Shown piece after piece: positions 37,101 through 50,110 of a stretch of 64,000 nucleotides of DNA; position 1 is the stretch's first letter; every line of letters starts with the position of its first letter. Where the stretch lies: assembly GCF_001577835.2 (NCBI RefSeq), contig NC_029532.1, positions 1,116,001 through 1,180,000 of the forward strand. Direction: 5' to 3'. Both the position numbers and the translations under genes were made by a program. The notes under the pieces are model-generated. The model was not told the DNA's origin. It searched no databases and worked only from the letters and a program-made list of their open reading frames with translations. This DNA comes from Coturnix japonica. Its lineage: Eukaryota > Chordata > Aves > Galliformes > Phasianidae.

Positions 37101-40100
37101 GTTTCTTGGCAGCCCTGCTGATGAGCTTTGCACCTCGGGTAGCTCCAGTTGCTGCAGATCCGATGTTGCTGGTTTGCCAGAGCTGTCCCACTGACCCCAC
37201 TTATAGCTCGCAGCTGCCCCCAGCACTGCATGCCTGGGTTCAGCCTGTCAGCTGCTGCATGTCCCGGATCCTCTTTGTGAGCAAGAGCCTGTGTGTGCCC
37301 CAGCAGGAGTGACCTTCAGGACTGTGACAGCAGAGAGTCACCCATGGTGAGGACCTAGAGACAAAGTCCTCTCTTGGCTGTGGCCAAGCCTGTTTGGGTT
37401 GTTGATGGTCAGCTGTGAAGCCTTGGAGCTGGCAGCCCCGTGGACAGTCAGAGATAGAGCAACCATAGCTAACTGCAGTAAGGCTTTCACATGGAGTCTG
37501 TGTAGCCCTGAGGTTTGCTGCGGGGGAGCCCAGCTTGCAATGGGGATCAGCAGCCAAACGTTGGCTGTGAGTGCTGGGTTGCAGAATTTGGCACTGCTGA
37601 GTCCCTGTCTCTCATGGGAAGGGAGATGGGGCAGCAGTGTCTGTGTGCAAATGTGCCCACCCACCTCCCTACAGGAACAAGAACGTCTGAGCGCTGCAGT
37701 GCAGCAGGCAGGCTTGGATGGAAGACTTCCATCCCCAACCCAGCGTCTTGGTGTTGCAACAGATGGTAGTTATCTTTAAACTTTTCAGATGGTCGTTATC
37801 TTTAAACTCTGCGGCTGTGGGGAGCCTGTTCCGGGGAGGTCCCTCCTGTTCCTGCTGGGGCTTTCTCACATTTCCTATGTGAAAACATGGGAGCTGAGTG
37901 TTTGAGCCTGGGATTGGTATGAGTGGAGCCAGACAGGTTGTCTGTGCTGGGTGAGCTCACCCTGCTAAAGCCTCTACTTTTGAGCTCTGATGGGAGCAGT
38001 GTCATTCCCTGGTGGATGGGTGGGGGGGGGGGGAAGGACTTGACACTGCTCTGTGGTGCAGGGGACCCATTCCAGCTCAGCACAGCCATGCTCTTTGCTT
38101 TGTCCCCAGCATCAGAAGTACTGGTGTGCCTCATAGACACAGGCAGAGCCAGTGCGTAGTGGTGCTTGATTAACACGAGTTGGCATCTGCCGCTGTTCAT
38201 CCCTTGCCCTTGAGGATGAAGCAGTGCTTGGGTGCTCCAGGTCGTGGTCGGGCTGTGACTGGGTGAGCAGGGCTGTGGGTTGGCTGTTCCTCCTTTGGGA
38301 CTGGAGACTTTGAGCCTCAAGCAGCCCGTTCAGTCCGGACTCATATGGCAAAACACAGTGAAGGGGACTGGGGTGTGAGCTCTGCATTCCCCCTGCAGAG
38401 TGGGCTGGGTTTGGGTTTCTTTCCACCTTGAGTTGGGCTGGCAGGGCAGGCACTGCACGGAGCGGTGTGGGGTGTATGTGAGCAGCATCACTTGCAGCTC
38501 AGTGCTTGGGAGGAAGGAGGTGGGGAGCGTGGAGCAGGAAGGCAGCCCTGAAGTGGGGCAGATTGGCTGCCTGCCTCCAGGGGAGAGGCTTCCTGTGAGA
38601 TGCTGCTTGGACGCAGCAAGTGGGTGGGTGAATTGGGAGGAGAGCCTGTCTGGTGGCTTACCAGCAGGTCCAGCACGGGAGCTCTGTGGGATCTGTTAAA
38701 GTTGTTGCAAAACCTGGTGGGAATCAAGACAGGAGACATTCAGGCTGGAGCAAAGCACTGCAGATGCCTCTTGCTGTGTAACAAGCAGGGCAGACTCGGG
38801 GACGACTTACCCAAGGCAGGGCACAAACAGCTCCAATTCTGTGTTTGCTTTGGGAGAGTCAAATGGCATCTTAAATGCTTCTGGAGCTGGCTATGTGGCT
38901 TTGCTGTCAGTCCTGTATCTCTCACAGGAGGAGGAGGTGCTCTCTTGAAGTGGTCTCTGGCTGCTGAGAAGCACCGACACTCAGCAGCCCTGATGCTGAA
39001 GTCACTGCTGGGGCCTTTACAGTGAGCCAGCATGAGATCTTCCTGGTGCTGACAGCTGCAAGTAGCACTGGGGGAGCAGAGAGAGTGTGATAGTGCTGAG
39101 AGCAAGGGGAAAATGTGCTCTGGGCTGGAGCTGTGACCTGATTCCCCCACTCCCTTTTTTCACCCTGTGTGTTCATGAGGCTCTGTGCAATCATTGTGGC
39201 TTTGCTTTCTCCCTGACTTTTGCATGTTGTTTCTCATTAACAGCCATCAAGGTGAGCTGTGTTGGATTCTGTGGGGTGTCAAACAAGATCAATGACACTG
39301 CCTGGACCGTGGAGGAGCAGTACTTCAACACCACGCTGTCTCTGGCAGACAAAGGTGAGCTCCACAAGGGTTTGGTGGTGACCTGTGGGTGTGTGGATTC
39401 TTACTGGGAGGTGGCTGACTCTGATCTGCAGCAGTGCAGTGATGTGAAATGCCCCTTCATAGGCTGCTTTGACTTGTGCACAAAGTATATGAGCTGATAT
39501 TGGAGGCAGCAGGAGCTGTGCAGAGTGGCATCCCAATCGGCTGCACAAATATGGGGTGTCCTCTGGCCCTGCTCTGCTTAGAGTGGGGCTGTCAGCAGCC
39601 ACGTTGCTGCTGCTGGTGGACATCTGTGAGCACAGTGGTTGTGAAAGCCCTATGGCTTAATCTTACTCTGCTTTCCACGTGCTATCTATGGGAGTATCAA
39701 AACACTTATCAAAACTGGTCAGCTGAAGCTGGTGTCAGGCTGGGAGTGGTTGAACTACACTGGAAGGGGATATGGAGGTGTTGCTCAAGCTCCAGGAGAA
39801 GCACTGAAAGGGTGGCATGAGCAGCCTACGGCAGCTCCCAGTGCACAGCTGCCAGTCGAGGTGCCTGGAGATACAGCAGTGGGGCTGTGTTATCCTGTGG
39901 GTAAAGTGACACCAGTAGCCTCAGGGGAATCTGGGCTCGAATGAATGCTGTCGTTCTGCTATTAAATAGGTCAACCTTAGCATAAATAATTTGTGCTGTG
40001 CTCTGGCTCCTATCAGAACCAAGAGGTGCCTGTATTCACCTGCTGAGGGCAGTGGCTGTAGCAGGGATTGTAACGTGGCATTAGGCCAGGCTTGCAGTGC

Positions 40101-43100
40101 AGTCCTCTGATGCTGCACTGATCCTTTGATCTACTAACAGGAAATGGGTGAAGCTGAAGTGGCAGCTCCTGCCAGCTCAGCGATTTCTCAGGCAGAGCTT
40201 TTAGCATGGAGGGGAAACTGACCTCACTTGGAGATGATGCTGCTTGCTCAGGTCTCAGGAAGGGAGGTGGCTGGTTGGCTGCTCAGTTTGGCTTCTAGCC
40301 TAGGGGCTGCAGGAGGAGTCAGACTGCTTGGGAGGGCAATGAGAGATGGTCCTGCTTTTAGACATGGTAGTGATCACAGCCAGGGAGCTCAGCTGTGAAT
40401 GCTGGGCTGGCAGAATCCTGGAGGCTTTGGAAGGGGCTACAGGCAATTCAGTGCTGGTGAGCTGGAGACTGTGAATAATAGCAGGCTCCTGGAGAAGCTT
40501 AAACTGCACTGACAATGAACTTCTACATGTTTTTCTAGTGTTAATGATTCATGAGGAAACTGTGCTACTGTAGATGGTTCTGTGCTGGTAAGGCTGTCAC
40601 AGCAGAAGCCTTGGGATAGGAGTGGGTATAGGAGGGTTCTCAGCCTCTGGGAAATGCTGATGGCTGCTCCTGCAGTTGTTTATTGCAGGGTTGCAGCTCT
40701 CAACTGGAGCAAATGTAGACTATGAAGGACAAAGCTGTCCCTTAATGTAATACCTTTGAATGCTCAAATTCCAGAAAGCCTCCAAAACTGGTATTCCCAG
40801 CTCCTAAAGTTGTCACAGAAAGCGTTAATATTTTTGCTCTTGACTTTTCTGGAACCCAAGTTGTTGTGCACTGCTGAGTTTGTGTGTCAGTGTCAGTAGT
40901 GCAGGCAGCCTGGGCCGTGGGTGCAGTGAAGGGAAGATCTGCCCTGTAGGACCACCAAGCTTGGACCTGAGGTGTGTTGTGCTGTTACTGCCCTGTCTTG
41001 CAAAGATACATTGGAGTATTGGGTAAAAAGCAGGTTGCAGCTCTGAGGGCTGATTCAGGCAGACCATGAGGGAGGACCCCAGGTGTCCCCAAGGCCATGC
41101 AGTCACCACATGCCCAGCTCTGCTGTCCTTGGGGCTGCAGCAGCCCTGCTCCTGTGATGTGGAGCAGAGAGGGAAGCTCAGTGTGATAAAATGCCCGCAT
41201 GATCTCTTCCCATGTTCTGAGTGGCAAAATAAATAAGAAGAAAAACAGCCTGTGCTCTTGAAGGACATTCTGGGGGAAGAGGTTTGCAAAACTATGGAGA
41301 CTTGGAACACTCTCCAAGCGTTTGAGAGCATCTCTGCTCTTCTGCACCCACACACCTTGTTGCTCGACTATGAGTCTTATGTGGCATCATCTATCATTTG
41401 TTTTACAAACAACTTATTTTTTCTTAAAGGGTGTCTATTGCATGAGAGGAGACAGACCATGAAAATATCCTGTGCGCCCACTTAGCAGCACAAGGCACTA
41501 TTTAAGGCACTGGCTACATCCTTAACTCCTTTCTTTGCTTCCACATCAGAGCAACATCAGTGTGGAGGGGCTCCGACTCCCTCCTGGCTCAGCAGCAGCT
41601 TAGAAGGCTCCACTCACTGCTGTGTTCCTGCCTCTAGGAGCTGGGTATTGCGCAGGGTCCGTGCTGTAGCCTTGGCAATGACTTGCAGCCCAGTGGTTTA
41701 ATGAACTCTGCTCGTTACAGAGAAGCTGCCAGGAAGTGCTGAGGGCAGCAGCTGCTCTGAGTGCATGCAGGCAGGGCCTCACTGCTGTGTTTGCTTGAGG
41801 ACACTATGCAGGGTTGGGGAGGTCGCTTGGCCTGTGGGGGGTAGGAAGGGGGGGGACCTGTTTGTTTTGCTTCCCAGCGGGGAGGGTTTGCTTTTCCCAC
41901 CTGACCTGAGTTTGGCTTGGCCCATTGCTCACTGGTGCTGGCTCGTCTTGGATCATCTTTTTGCAGGGAGGAAAACAAACACAGTGATGGAGACCCACAG
42001 ACGTGAGTGGTGTTGGTTTTCCCTGGGTAACTGCAGTACAGGAGATCAAGTACACCAGTTGCTGCTAGTACAAAATAGCCTTGCTTGTCCCGACTGCTCA
42101 GACAGAGAGATGTTTCTCTTGATCCCATATAATGGAGTAATTCAGCTCTGCAGAGCACTCGAGCTCCTCTCCCCTCCCCTTCTGCAGCTCCAGCCTCGTT
42201 CAGCCAGAGAGAGGCAGGTCTGCCATGAGCCTGCATGGGGCTGTTTGCATTGGCCATGCTCTGTCTCCGGCTGCACACACAGCTCTTGTCCTGTGGATGG
42301 ATTGTGCATGCAAAGGTAGACTTCTTTAAATCCTGCTTGTACCTGAATTGAAGCCATGCAGGGAGCTGGCTGTAATTGCCAGCTGACCTTCCTTTTGGCA
42401 GCTTGTTAGCTAGCTAGCAGGCACTGTGGGGAATTCCTGGCTGCTATACCTGCTTCCTCCTCTGGCATATTTCTTGTGCAAAGTGCTAAAATGGGGCAGC
42501 TGTGCATCACCTCTTCCCTGCTGGCCTGGCACATCAACTTCCCAGCCATCACAGGCCGAAAGGTTACAATACTGTCTTCCAACAGGATGGAAAAAGCACA
42601 ATGACCTGACTGGGCAGGTGAGGAAGGATGCAGGAAGGGTCTTGGTCTGTTCTCAGGGTTGTGTTTGCAGGAGGGAGCAGAGCAGCGGGGCTGGACAGCC
42701 CTGAAGGAGGTGAGAGCAAACGTGAGCAGTGATGAGCCCTTAGGATTCTCTAGTTCCAGCTTGTGCCCGCACTGTGCTGTGGGTTGTGGAGCAGCAACAG
42801 CACGTTTAGCCCAGGAAAACCACGTGTTAAGAGCTGCAGTCACTGTGGGTCTCAGCAGCTTTCTCAGCACTTCCTCATTTCTTGCCTCAATAGATCACTG
42901 TTAATCCTCAGAGGTTTTTGCAGCATTGCTGTACTGCCAAATCCTACTAATTCTTTGAAAATGTCACTGAGAACTGCTGATACAGAGAAGTGTAAGCAGC
43001 AGAGCCCTCACTGCAGCCTCGCTGCTGAGCCTTCTTGTGTGTGTTTCCTTCCTCTGTGTGTATCTCCTGCATTACAGAAAGGTTTATCTCGGTAGCATTA

Positions 43101-46100
43101 ACCATATGGGAGCACCGGAGGTTGTTCCCACTGTGTGTTTGCGTGCAGCTAATCCAGCATGAGCAAGTTGCTTTGAATGGGAGCCTAGAGCTGGGGCCGT
43201 GCCCGTGCTGCTTCTGCACTGTCCCTGCTCAGCTGAAGGCTGCTCCATAGCAGCAGTTCTTTTGGGCAAGCAAAGCCAGGCTGAAGGCTGTGTCCTCCCC
43301 TGGCTGTGATTGCTGTTGTGCCCACCCTTCTCCTTTCTTTCTGTCCACATTGATGCCAATCACGTCAGCCCCAAGGAGAATTTGAGCTGGGCATCTGCAG
43401 CACTGATACCTGCTGAATTTGGTGGCTTTGAGGAGCTCACCTGCCCTGCAGTGGCAGGGAGCCAGCAGGCACCAGGTAGCTGGCCCTTCTGCAGACTTTG
43501 GCCAGCACACTCAATACATTGCTCTCTGAGTAGCCAGAGAGATATTGCCATATGGCTAGGCCTGCTGTTCCCCTGTTAGAACAACGGAAAAGTGTGTCCT
43601 GTCCAAAGGCTAAACTTGTTTGTGCTCCAGAGCAGGAGTGTGTGCTGTCATCAACAGGATGGTAGCAGCCAGAAGGGCTGGAGGTCAGGCAGGAGTTGGC
43701 TCCATGCTGGGGTGGAGGACACCTACCAGGCTCCTGGTCCTGGCTGCAGAACAGGTAGGACCGTTCTCTTTGTGGAACACAGAGCAGCGCGCTGAATATC
43801 CATCTTTGTAGCCCTTGCTGAGTTGTACACACAGCCTGGCAAGGCAGGGAGAGGTGAGTGCTGCACCCTGCGCTGCCGTTACAGCTGTCTGGCCCCTCAG
43901 GCTCTGGCATGCTCAGACGTCTGGGCTGTCTCTCCCAATGCATCCGAGTGTGAGATTTCAGAAGGGTGAGTAATGCAGCTCAGCTGAGTTTATCGTTGCT
44001 GTGCATCAGTGGCCAAGGCATCTCCCTCTGCTGGCTTCTCTGCAGCTCCGTGCCCTGCTGGCACTAACCTGGGCACTGTCCTGGTGGTTGTAAGCTGCTG
44101 TGGGCAGGCAGGAGGCACTGCTGGGCACTGAGCCCTGCAGGGATTTGGGATGGAATTGCTGGGGCCGGGTCAGCAGGCTGGGAGGAGGCATTTGGCTGTT
44201 GTTTCTGTGGCAGCACTGGTTTGAACTTCAGGTCCCACCTGTACTATAAGAGCAGTTTGTTTGCATGGAGGGAAAGCTGTAGAAAAACCTGGGAAGCAGA
44301 CAGGCTGTGTGCAGTTCAGTTCTGCTGCCAGGGGATCCCTACCAGCCCGGGCTGTCTGCACCTTTGTGCATCAGTCCCAACCTATCTGCAGCTCTAGGGC
44401 AGGCTCGGGGCATGAGCAGCTCGAGCTGAGAGCTTGGGAGCCCTGTGTGACCCTGAGGCAAGTCTGAAACCTCTGTCCCTGCACAGCATACGAGGTTGCT
44501 TGTTTTCCCTTCCTATGGCAGCAGTTCCTTTCCTTCCAGTTCTTTGTAGGGTGTGGGGCAGCAGAGCCCTGCTGGCTGGGTTCCTATCAGGAAGGAGGGC
44601 TGCAGGTACAGCCCCATGACAGAGCCCGGCCGACTCCCTCCCCTGCCTAATGACTTTCTCAAGATATTTTTAGCTGCACGTAAACTTCAAGAAAAGCTTT
44701 TGCATCTGAACACAGTGTGGCCTTTGTTTGGGCTTTGGGAAATGGTGAGGTAATGGCTTAGTGAGGCTGCAGCAGCTTGCACGGCTCTTTCCCCCTCACT
44801 CTGTGCATTTAAAAGCTGCTTGGGAGCCCTGGGGTGCACTGTGAGTGGATCCAGCTCCGTGCTGTGCTCCTGTGAACCTGGCCTGGTCTATACTCAAGTG
44901 TGTCCTTAGCAGAGCTCCTGGTGCAGTTTGGCTGCTGTGAATGTCTGCCTGTGCCCTGCAGCACACGGGCTTCCCAGCAGCCTTGTCAGCCCGCCAGGCA
45001 CCCGAGCACACCCTGGCTTTCGCAGGAACCTCCCATCGTGGTCAGGATCTTCTGTTTTTCCTCATCTATTTTTATTAAGCCATGTCCCAGGAATAGCTCT
45101 GGCACTGAGCTCCTGGGTATGCCGGCATGGGGCTGCCCAGAGCTCCCTGCTCCAATGGCCTCCAGGCTTGAAGTGTAGGCAGCAAATGCAGGCACTGCGT
45201 GCTTGGGGCCCTTGGAGCAGCTGGTCATTCATTAAGCAATGCCATGTGATGTGCTGGTAGGTGCTTGGTCCTGCTGCGACCATTGGAAAATGCACTGTAT
45301 GTAAAGGGTCTCAGGGCTGCTTAAAGCTGCTTCCCAAAAGTGAGGACGTGGCTGTGGGGTCAAAGTTTTGCCTTAATAAGAGTCAGGAGCTCTTGGAGCA
45401 GTGGCTGAGTCCTTCATGTCAGTGAGGTTTTGTGCTGGAAACCTCCAAGCAAAGGCACCTGCTGCATCCGAGCATTGCCCTGCACTGAGTGAGCCCTTAC
45501 CAAGAAGGGAACATGAGGAGGCTGGGGTGTCTGAGGCTTCCAGAGCAGGCATTGAGTTGCTTTATGCCTCCACCTTGTGACAAGCCGGCATGTTGCATTT
45601 TAGCCTACATATCCGGTTTTATCTGGGGATGAGAAGTGAAATCACCAGGAGCGTGTTTTGGCTCAGAGCGATGGCAATGGGCAAACCACCTCCTTTCTGT
45701 ACAGGCTGAGTGTATAAACACACAGCTCTTCTTTCCTTCCTGACCTTCTGTAGTGGTAGGATGAGATCAGCTGCAGCTGTGTGTGCTGGGGGCTGTGGGC
45801 AGTGCAACGTTTCCTAATAGGAACTGTGGACCAGGCTGAACTCTGCCTTGTCTACCTGGGCACATGCTGCAGATGGGGGTTATTCTCTGCTCCGTTCCCC
45901 TGTCGTGTAACCCACCTGATCCCCTGGTAGCAGGGCTTTGTTACTGTCAGCTCTGCAGAGCCAACACTGCTAACAGGCAAGCTGTCTCCTTGCTCTTGCG
46001 TCAACTGAACAGCCAGCCAAATTTAGAGCCTTAGTACCTCCAGCAGTGATCCTGCAAGGCAGAACAAACAGAGCTTGAGTTAATAGGTATCCAGGTCTCC

Positions 46101-49100
46101 TCTTAGCACTGCCAGTCTGGAAACAAAACCTCTTATGTTCGTTCAGTAAATGTGGATTATTCTTTACAAGGACAGCCCGGGGAGCTGCCTGATGGTCCCA
46201 GCTCCCAGCATGGGGCTGGTTTGGGGTCACTGCCACCCTGGGAGGGGTGGGGGATCCAGCTGGGTGAAGGGGAGCCTGGGGTTGGAGCTGTTGCTGGAGC
46301 TGTGTGCCAGGTCTTGGCTCTGCTCTGTGCCCTCGAGGCAGCGGTTGCAGGGAGCTGAAGAAAACCAGCATTGAGGTTTGAACTCCCAGAGCTGTGCTGG
46401 GAGCCTGCAGCCTTCTCCGAGGCACTCGGTGCCATATGTGGGAATTCACAGCTGTGGTTTTCTGCCCTGCACTGCAGTGACTGCCCGAGAGGAGAATTCA
46501 GGGGCATTGTTGAAGTTACTTCTTGACTCTGGTCCTCCAAACAGCTGGGCTGGGGTGTTGCAGGTCCTGTCTCGGGGCCAGGATCTGCAGGGGTGCATTT
46601 AGGCCAGGGATTTGGACCTCTGGTCCCAGCTTGGTGGATTGACAGGTGGGTCATTGCTCCTTGCATGCAGAGGGTGAGTGAGGTAGTGTCCATGGGTGAA
46701 GGCAGCTGGGTAAGTTGTGTGACATTCCCTTGGCACTGGCCTCTCTTGACCATGCTCCAAAAATACCATTCCAAGGTGACAACCTCCCACTTACCTGTTA
46801 CTCTTATTTCCCACAGGAGTCCTTTCAGCTGGGGAGCACAACTTTTCCTTCCAGTTCCTGCTGCCAGGTATGATGCAGATGCATGTCTGGAGGCTCTTTC
46901 ACCTTAGCAAGGGCTTCCCCAGCTTTGAGAGCTGTGCTGAGGCCCTGGACTAGCTGGTGGAGGCAGGCTGGGTCCAGAGATGGCAGAGGGGAGGAGTGTA
47001 ATGTTGGCTGCAGTCAGCAGAGGAGTTTAGACAAGCTGTACACTCCTATCTGGAGCAAAACTTGGTCTGTACTGCTGCTGACAGCTTGGACAGAACCCTG
47101 TGGGCTTTCACCTGGGCACAGCGGTCCTGGCCTGCATCTGGCCAGCTGTCCTGGGTGCAATGTGCTGTGGGGGTGCCTTCTATAGGGAGTTTGGATGACC
47201 CAAGTGCTCATCCCCATTTGTATGTTATGTCCCTTCGGTGCTCACACAGTTCTTCAGGTGAAGAGTAACTGTCTCAAGCACAGAAGTGCTTGGCTTAACT
47301 CAGTTTTGTGATACCTTTTCTTTCTTTCTTGATTCCAGCCTCTGCTCCGACATCATTTGAAGGTCCTTTTGGCAAGGTCCTCCATCAAGTGAAAGCTGTG
47401 ATAGACACACCTCGCTTCTCCAAGGACTACAAGTGCAGCAAGATCTTTTATGTTCTCTGCCCTCTCAATTTGAATGACATCCTTGATATTGAGGTAAGAA
47501 CAAGGATGAGCTTGGCTGGGAATCACCAAGGCGTTGCTGCTTCACCTTGTTATAGGTGATATGTGGGAGTAATTGTGTGTTTGGGTAATTCTCTGGCTGC
47601 ATGTCCTGCTGGTGCGAGAGCAGTCTGAGGACTCCTGCTCTTGATCTGCCATCAGTCCCCACTCGTTGATTTTTTGACTCTTACACACATTATTTTGGAA
47701 GATTAAGTGAATTCTGAGCATGCTGAGAGAGGCATCTCTCTCAGCCAACAGCACTGGGTGCTTGTAGAGACCTGGCTTTGGGGAATTTGAAGGGAGGAGA
47801 TGCTAACAGGACAGGAAAAACTGGAGGGATGGTGGAGAGAGGCCTGTTGTCTGTGTTACTGGTTCCTCATGGCCTCTTAGAGCAGACATTGCTGCCTGCT
47901 TGTCTTGGGTCTGAGTGTTTTCCTGGAGGCTCTCTGACACTCATGGCTCACCATCTGTCTCTGCTGTTTTGCAGCAGCCCAACACGATGTCAGTTACCAA
48001 GAAGTTCAACTACAAGCTCGTGAAAAGTGGCAACGTTGTCCTGACAGCCACCTCGGATCTGAAAGGGTACATAGTGGGGCAAGTGATCCAGCTCCGCACA
48101 GACATAGAGAACAAATCAGGCCGGGACACCGGGGCTGTGGTAGCCAGCCTGCTCCAGGTAAGCATCCAAAAGGGGGATTCTTTGGCTTGTGCTGATAATC
48201 CACCTCACCAAGGCCAGTGTGAAGCTGGCTGTTTTCACCACAGTGACCATTGCTGCTGCTTTTGTCTGGAAGGGGTTAGCAATCAGCCCAGACCTCTGGT
48301 TACCTTTGTTTCCCTCTTCCTGGGGAAAGAGGTGGTAGAGGATGTGTTTTGCTTATAGCAGCTCAGACCATAATGCAGTGATGGGTTAATCCTGCCCTGC
48401 AATGTGTTTATTACATTTGTACTTGTTTGACGGAACAACTGGGTGATTTTGTGTCCTGCCTTATTTTTGTGGGGGATGGATGATCATCTGCAATCTTTCT
48501 GCTAGCTGTTTTTATTCCTGTCTGCACAGAAAGTGGCTTACAAATCCAAGCGTTGGATTTACGACCTGAGGACCATCGCGGAGGTGGAAGGTTCAGGAGT
48601 GAAAGCCTGGAAACATGCAGAATGGAAGGAGCAGATCCTTGTTCCAGCACTGCCCCAGTCCATTCTGCAGGGCTGTAGCCTCATACATATCGATTACTAT
48701 ATCCAGGTGAGCAGCTTGATGCTCTGGTGGGTTGTTCTGCAGTTATGGGGGCACCTTGTGGGTGTCAAAGATGTAGCTTTGCTGAGGAACTCAGTGTGAG
48801 CTGTTCTGCTGGTCCGTAATGATGGGTGATGCTTGTGCTATTGTGCTCCTTGTTAGGTGAGCCTACCTGTGCCCTATGCGATACACAACAAAGAGGATTC
48901 CACTGTTTCTCCTTCTCTTCCAGGTTTCCCTCAAGTCACCAGAGGTTTCAGTCACCCTTCCCATTTACATTGGCAACATTGCAGTGAACAGGGTCCCCCT
49001 GAGCCCTTCCCGGTCTGTCCAGCACCTTCCATCCGCAGTGGTACCCAGTGCCCCCCCGGAGGAAGAGGAGGCTGCTGGCGGTTATCACCCGATGGACAAT

Positions 49101-50110
49101 GTCTTGATCCCCACCAAAAGCCATTCCCAGCAGCAGCCTTTTAGCTACGCCCCAGGACTGAGCTTCCAGGAAGCGGACTCGGAGCAGACAGGCTCCCCAA
49201 ATCACCCCACCCTCTGCCTCTCGACAGGAGCCACCATCCCTTACTACGCCGAGGGAAACGTGGTGCCCGTGCCCACTGCTAGCTCGCTCATTTTGCCTCC
49301 AGAATACAGCACGTGGGGCTACCCATACGGTGAGCATCCCATTCCTGAGACCTAAACAGTCTGGCAGTGTGATAGCAAACATCTGCTATGACAAGAGTCT
49401 CTTTGCTAGCTGAAAAGCCTGGATTATAGAGATGTCAGCCTGATGGGGGCTGAAGTCAGGGGAGATTGTGAGAAAACTCTGCCTGCCTTCCCTGGAAGAG
49501 CTGCTTGTGGCTGTGACAGCCAGCTGTCCATTCCCACGTCCACACCCGTGCTGCCCTGGGCTCATTCTGAGAGGATCTCCCCTGCTCTGAAATGAGCTTT
49601 CAGCCTCCCACAGATATAAAAACTCCTTGGCTTGTGGTGAGGCTGGCGGGAGCAGAGCCAGGAAAGTGATGTAACTGAAATCTTATGTCTGCTTTGGAGC
49701 AGGCCTGCATCTGGTCTGGAGACAGAAGCTGTGGGGGCGGGTGCTGAGAGACTGTCCAGGATGGAAGAGCTCAGGGAAATCCCAGCACGCTGCGTTCCTG
49801 AAGCAGTTCTTCTGTGGGGTGGCTGGGACCAGCGCTGTGGCACAGCCCTACCTGCATCACCCAGGCAGTCAGCACTGGGGTGATGAGAGATGCTCGGATG
49901 TGTCACTTCAGCAGAGCAGGCTGTGGGGTCCCGTAGTGCCTGCACACACATGTCAGTAGCCTGCTATGCTTGGTACTGAACTACATAGATGGAGGTTCAG
50001 GGAACTTCCCATTATAACTGTTCTTGTTCTTTGCTTTCCATGCAGAGGCACCTCCATCCTACGAGCAGAGCTGCAGCAGTGCCAACTCCAGCATCAGCAA
50101 TGGCAACTAA
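28107..50110 (+). CDS. ARRDC1: Arrestin domain-containing protein 1, complete, 421 aa
   Basis: An alpha-arrestin adaptor at the plasma membrane. It recruits NEDD4-family ubiquitin ligases through PPxY motifs and TSG101 through PSAP, and drives release of ARMM microvesicles. Coding exons: 28107-28224, 39244-39354, 46817-46867, 47339-47493, 47975-48157, 48530-48706, 48924-49329 and 50046-50110, all GT-AG and joined in phase (1266 nt). The N-terminal arrestin fold covers about residues 5-145 (VQLFEIRLGESRVIYSPGEP, SCVGFCGVSNKINDTAW) and the C-terminal fold about 150-290 (KKFNYKLVKSGNVVLTATSD, GCSLIHIDYYIQVSLK). The tail holds PSAP at 306-309, PPEY at 390-393 and PPSY at 403-406; the last motif lies in the final exon. 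Human ARRDC1 is 433 aa and the difference lies in the tail linker. Introns 1 (11.0 kb) and 2 (7.5 kb) are much longer than the rest. No lesion was seen. Confidence 0.98.
29190..29455 (+). mobile_element. CR1 LINE 3' fragment in ARRDC1 intron 1
   Basis: The clearest CR1 copy in the window. It reads through ACAAGGGGGAATGGTTTTAA, TTTAGGTTGGATATCAGGAG, AACAGGTTGCCCAAGGAGGC, CATCCCTGCAGGCATTCAAG, GATGTGGCTCTGGGCAGCCT, GGGGGTTGGATCTGGATGAT and a TTTTTCTATGATCC tail. It is sense-oriented and 5'-truncated. Confidence 0.95.
33036..33216 (+). mobile_element. CR1 LINE 3' fragment in ARRDC1 intron 1
   Basis: Sense CR1 3' region: AACAGGTTGCACAGAGAGGT, GATGCCCCGTCCTTGGAGAC, GATGTGGCTCTGAGCACTGA and GATGGCCTTTAAGGTCCCTT. 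The tail has decayed. It shares the 'ctctgagcactgatggagct' block with the copies at 4938 and 55525, suggesting one CR1 subfamily. Confidence 0.9.
39355..46816 (+). other. ARRDC1 intron 2
   Basis: A 7.5 kb intron with no recognisable transposon or nested gene. It holds only scattered short open frames without features. Confidence 0.75.

Larger units (their letters stand above)
28225..39243 (+). other. ARRDC1 intron 1
   Basis: An 11 kb intron between GTGAGC and TTAACAG. It holds two sense CR1 fragments (29190-29455 and 33036-33216) and a run of 12 G at 38022-38033. No nested gene is supported on either strand; the 196-codon open frame on the - strand at 33847-34437 has no recognisable features. 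Confidence 0.8.
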
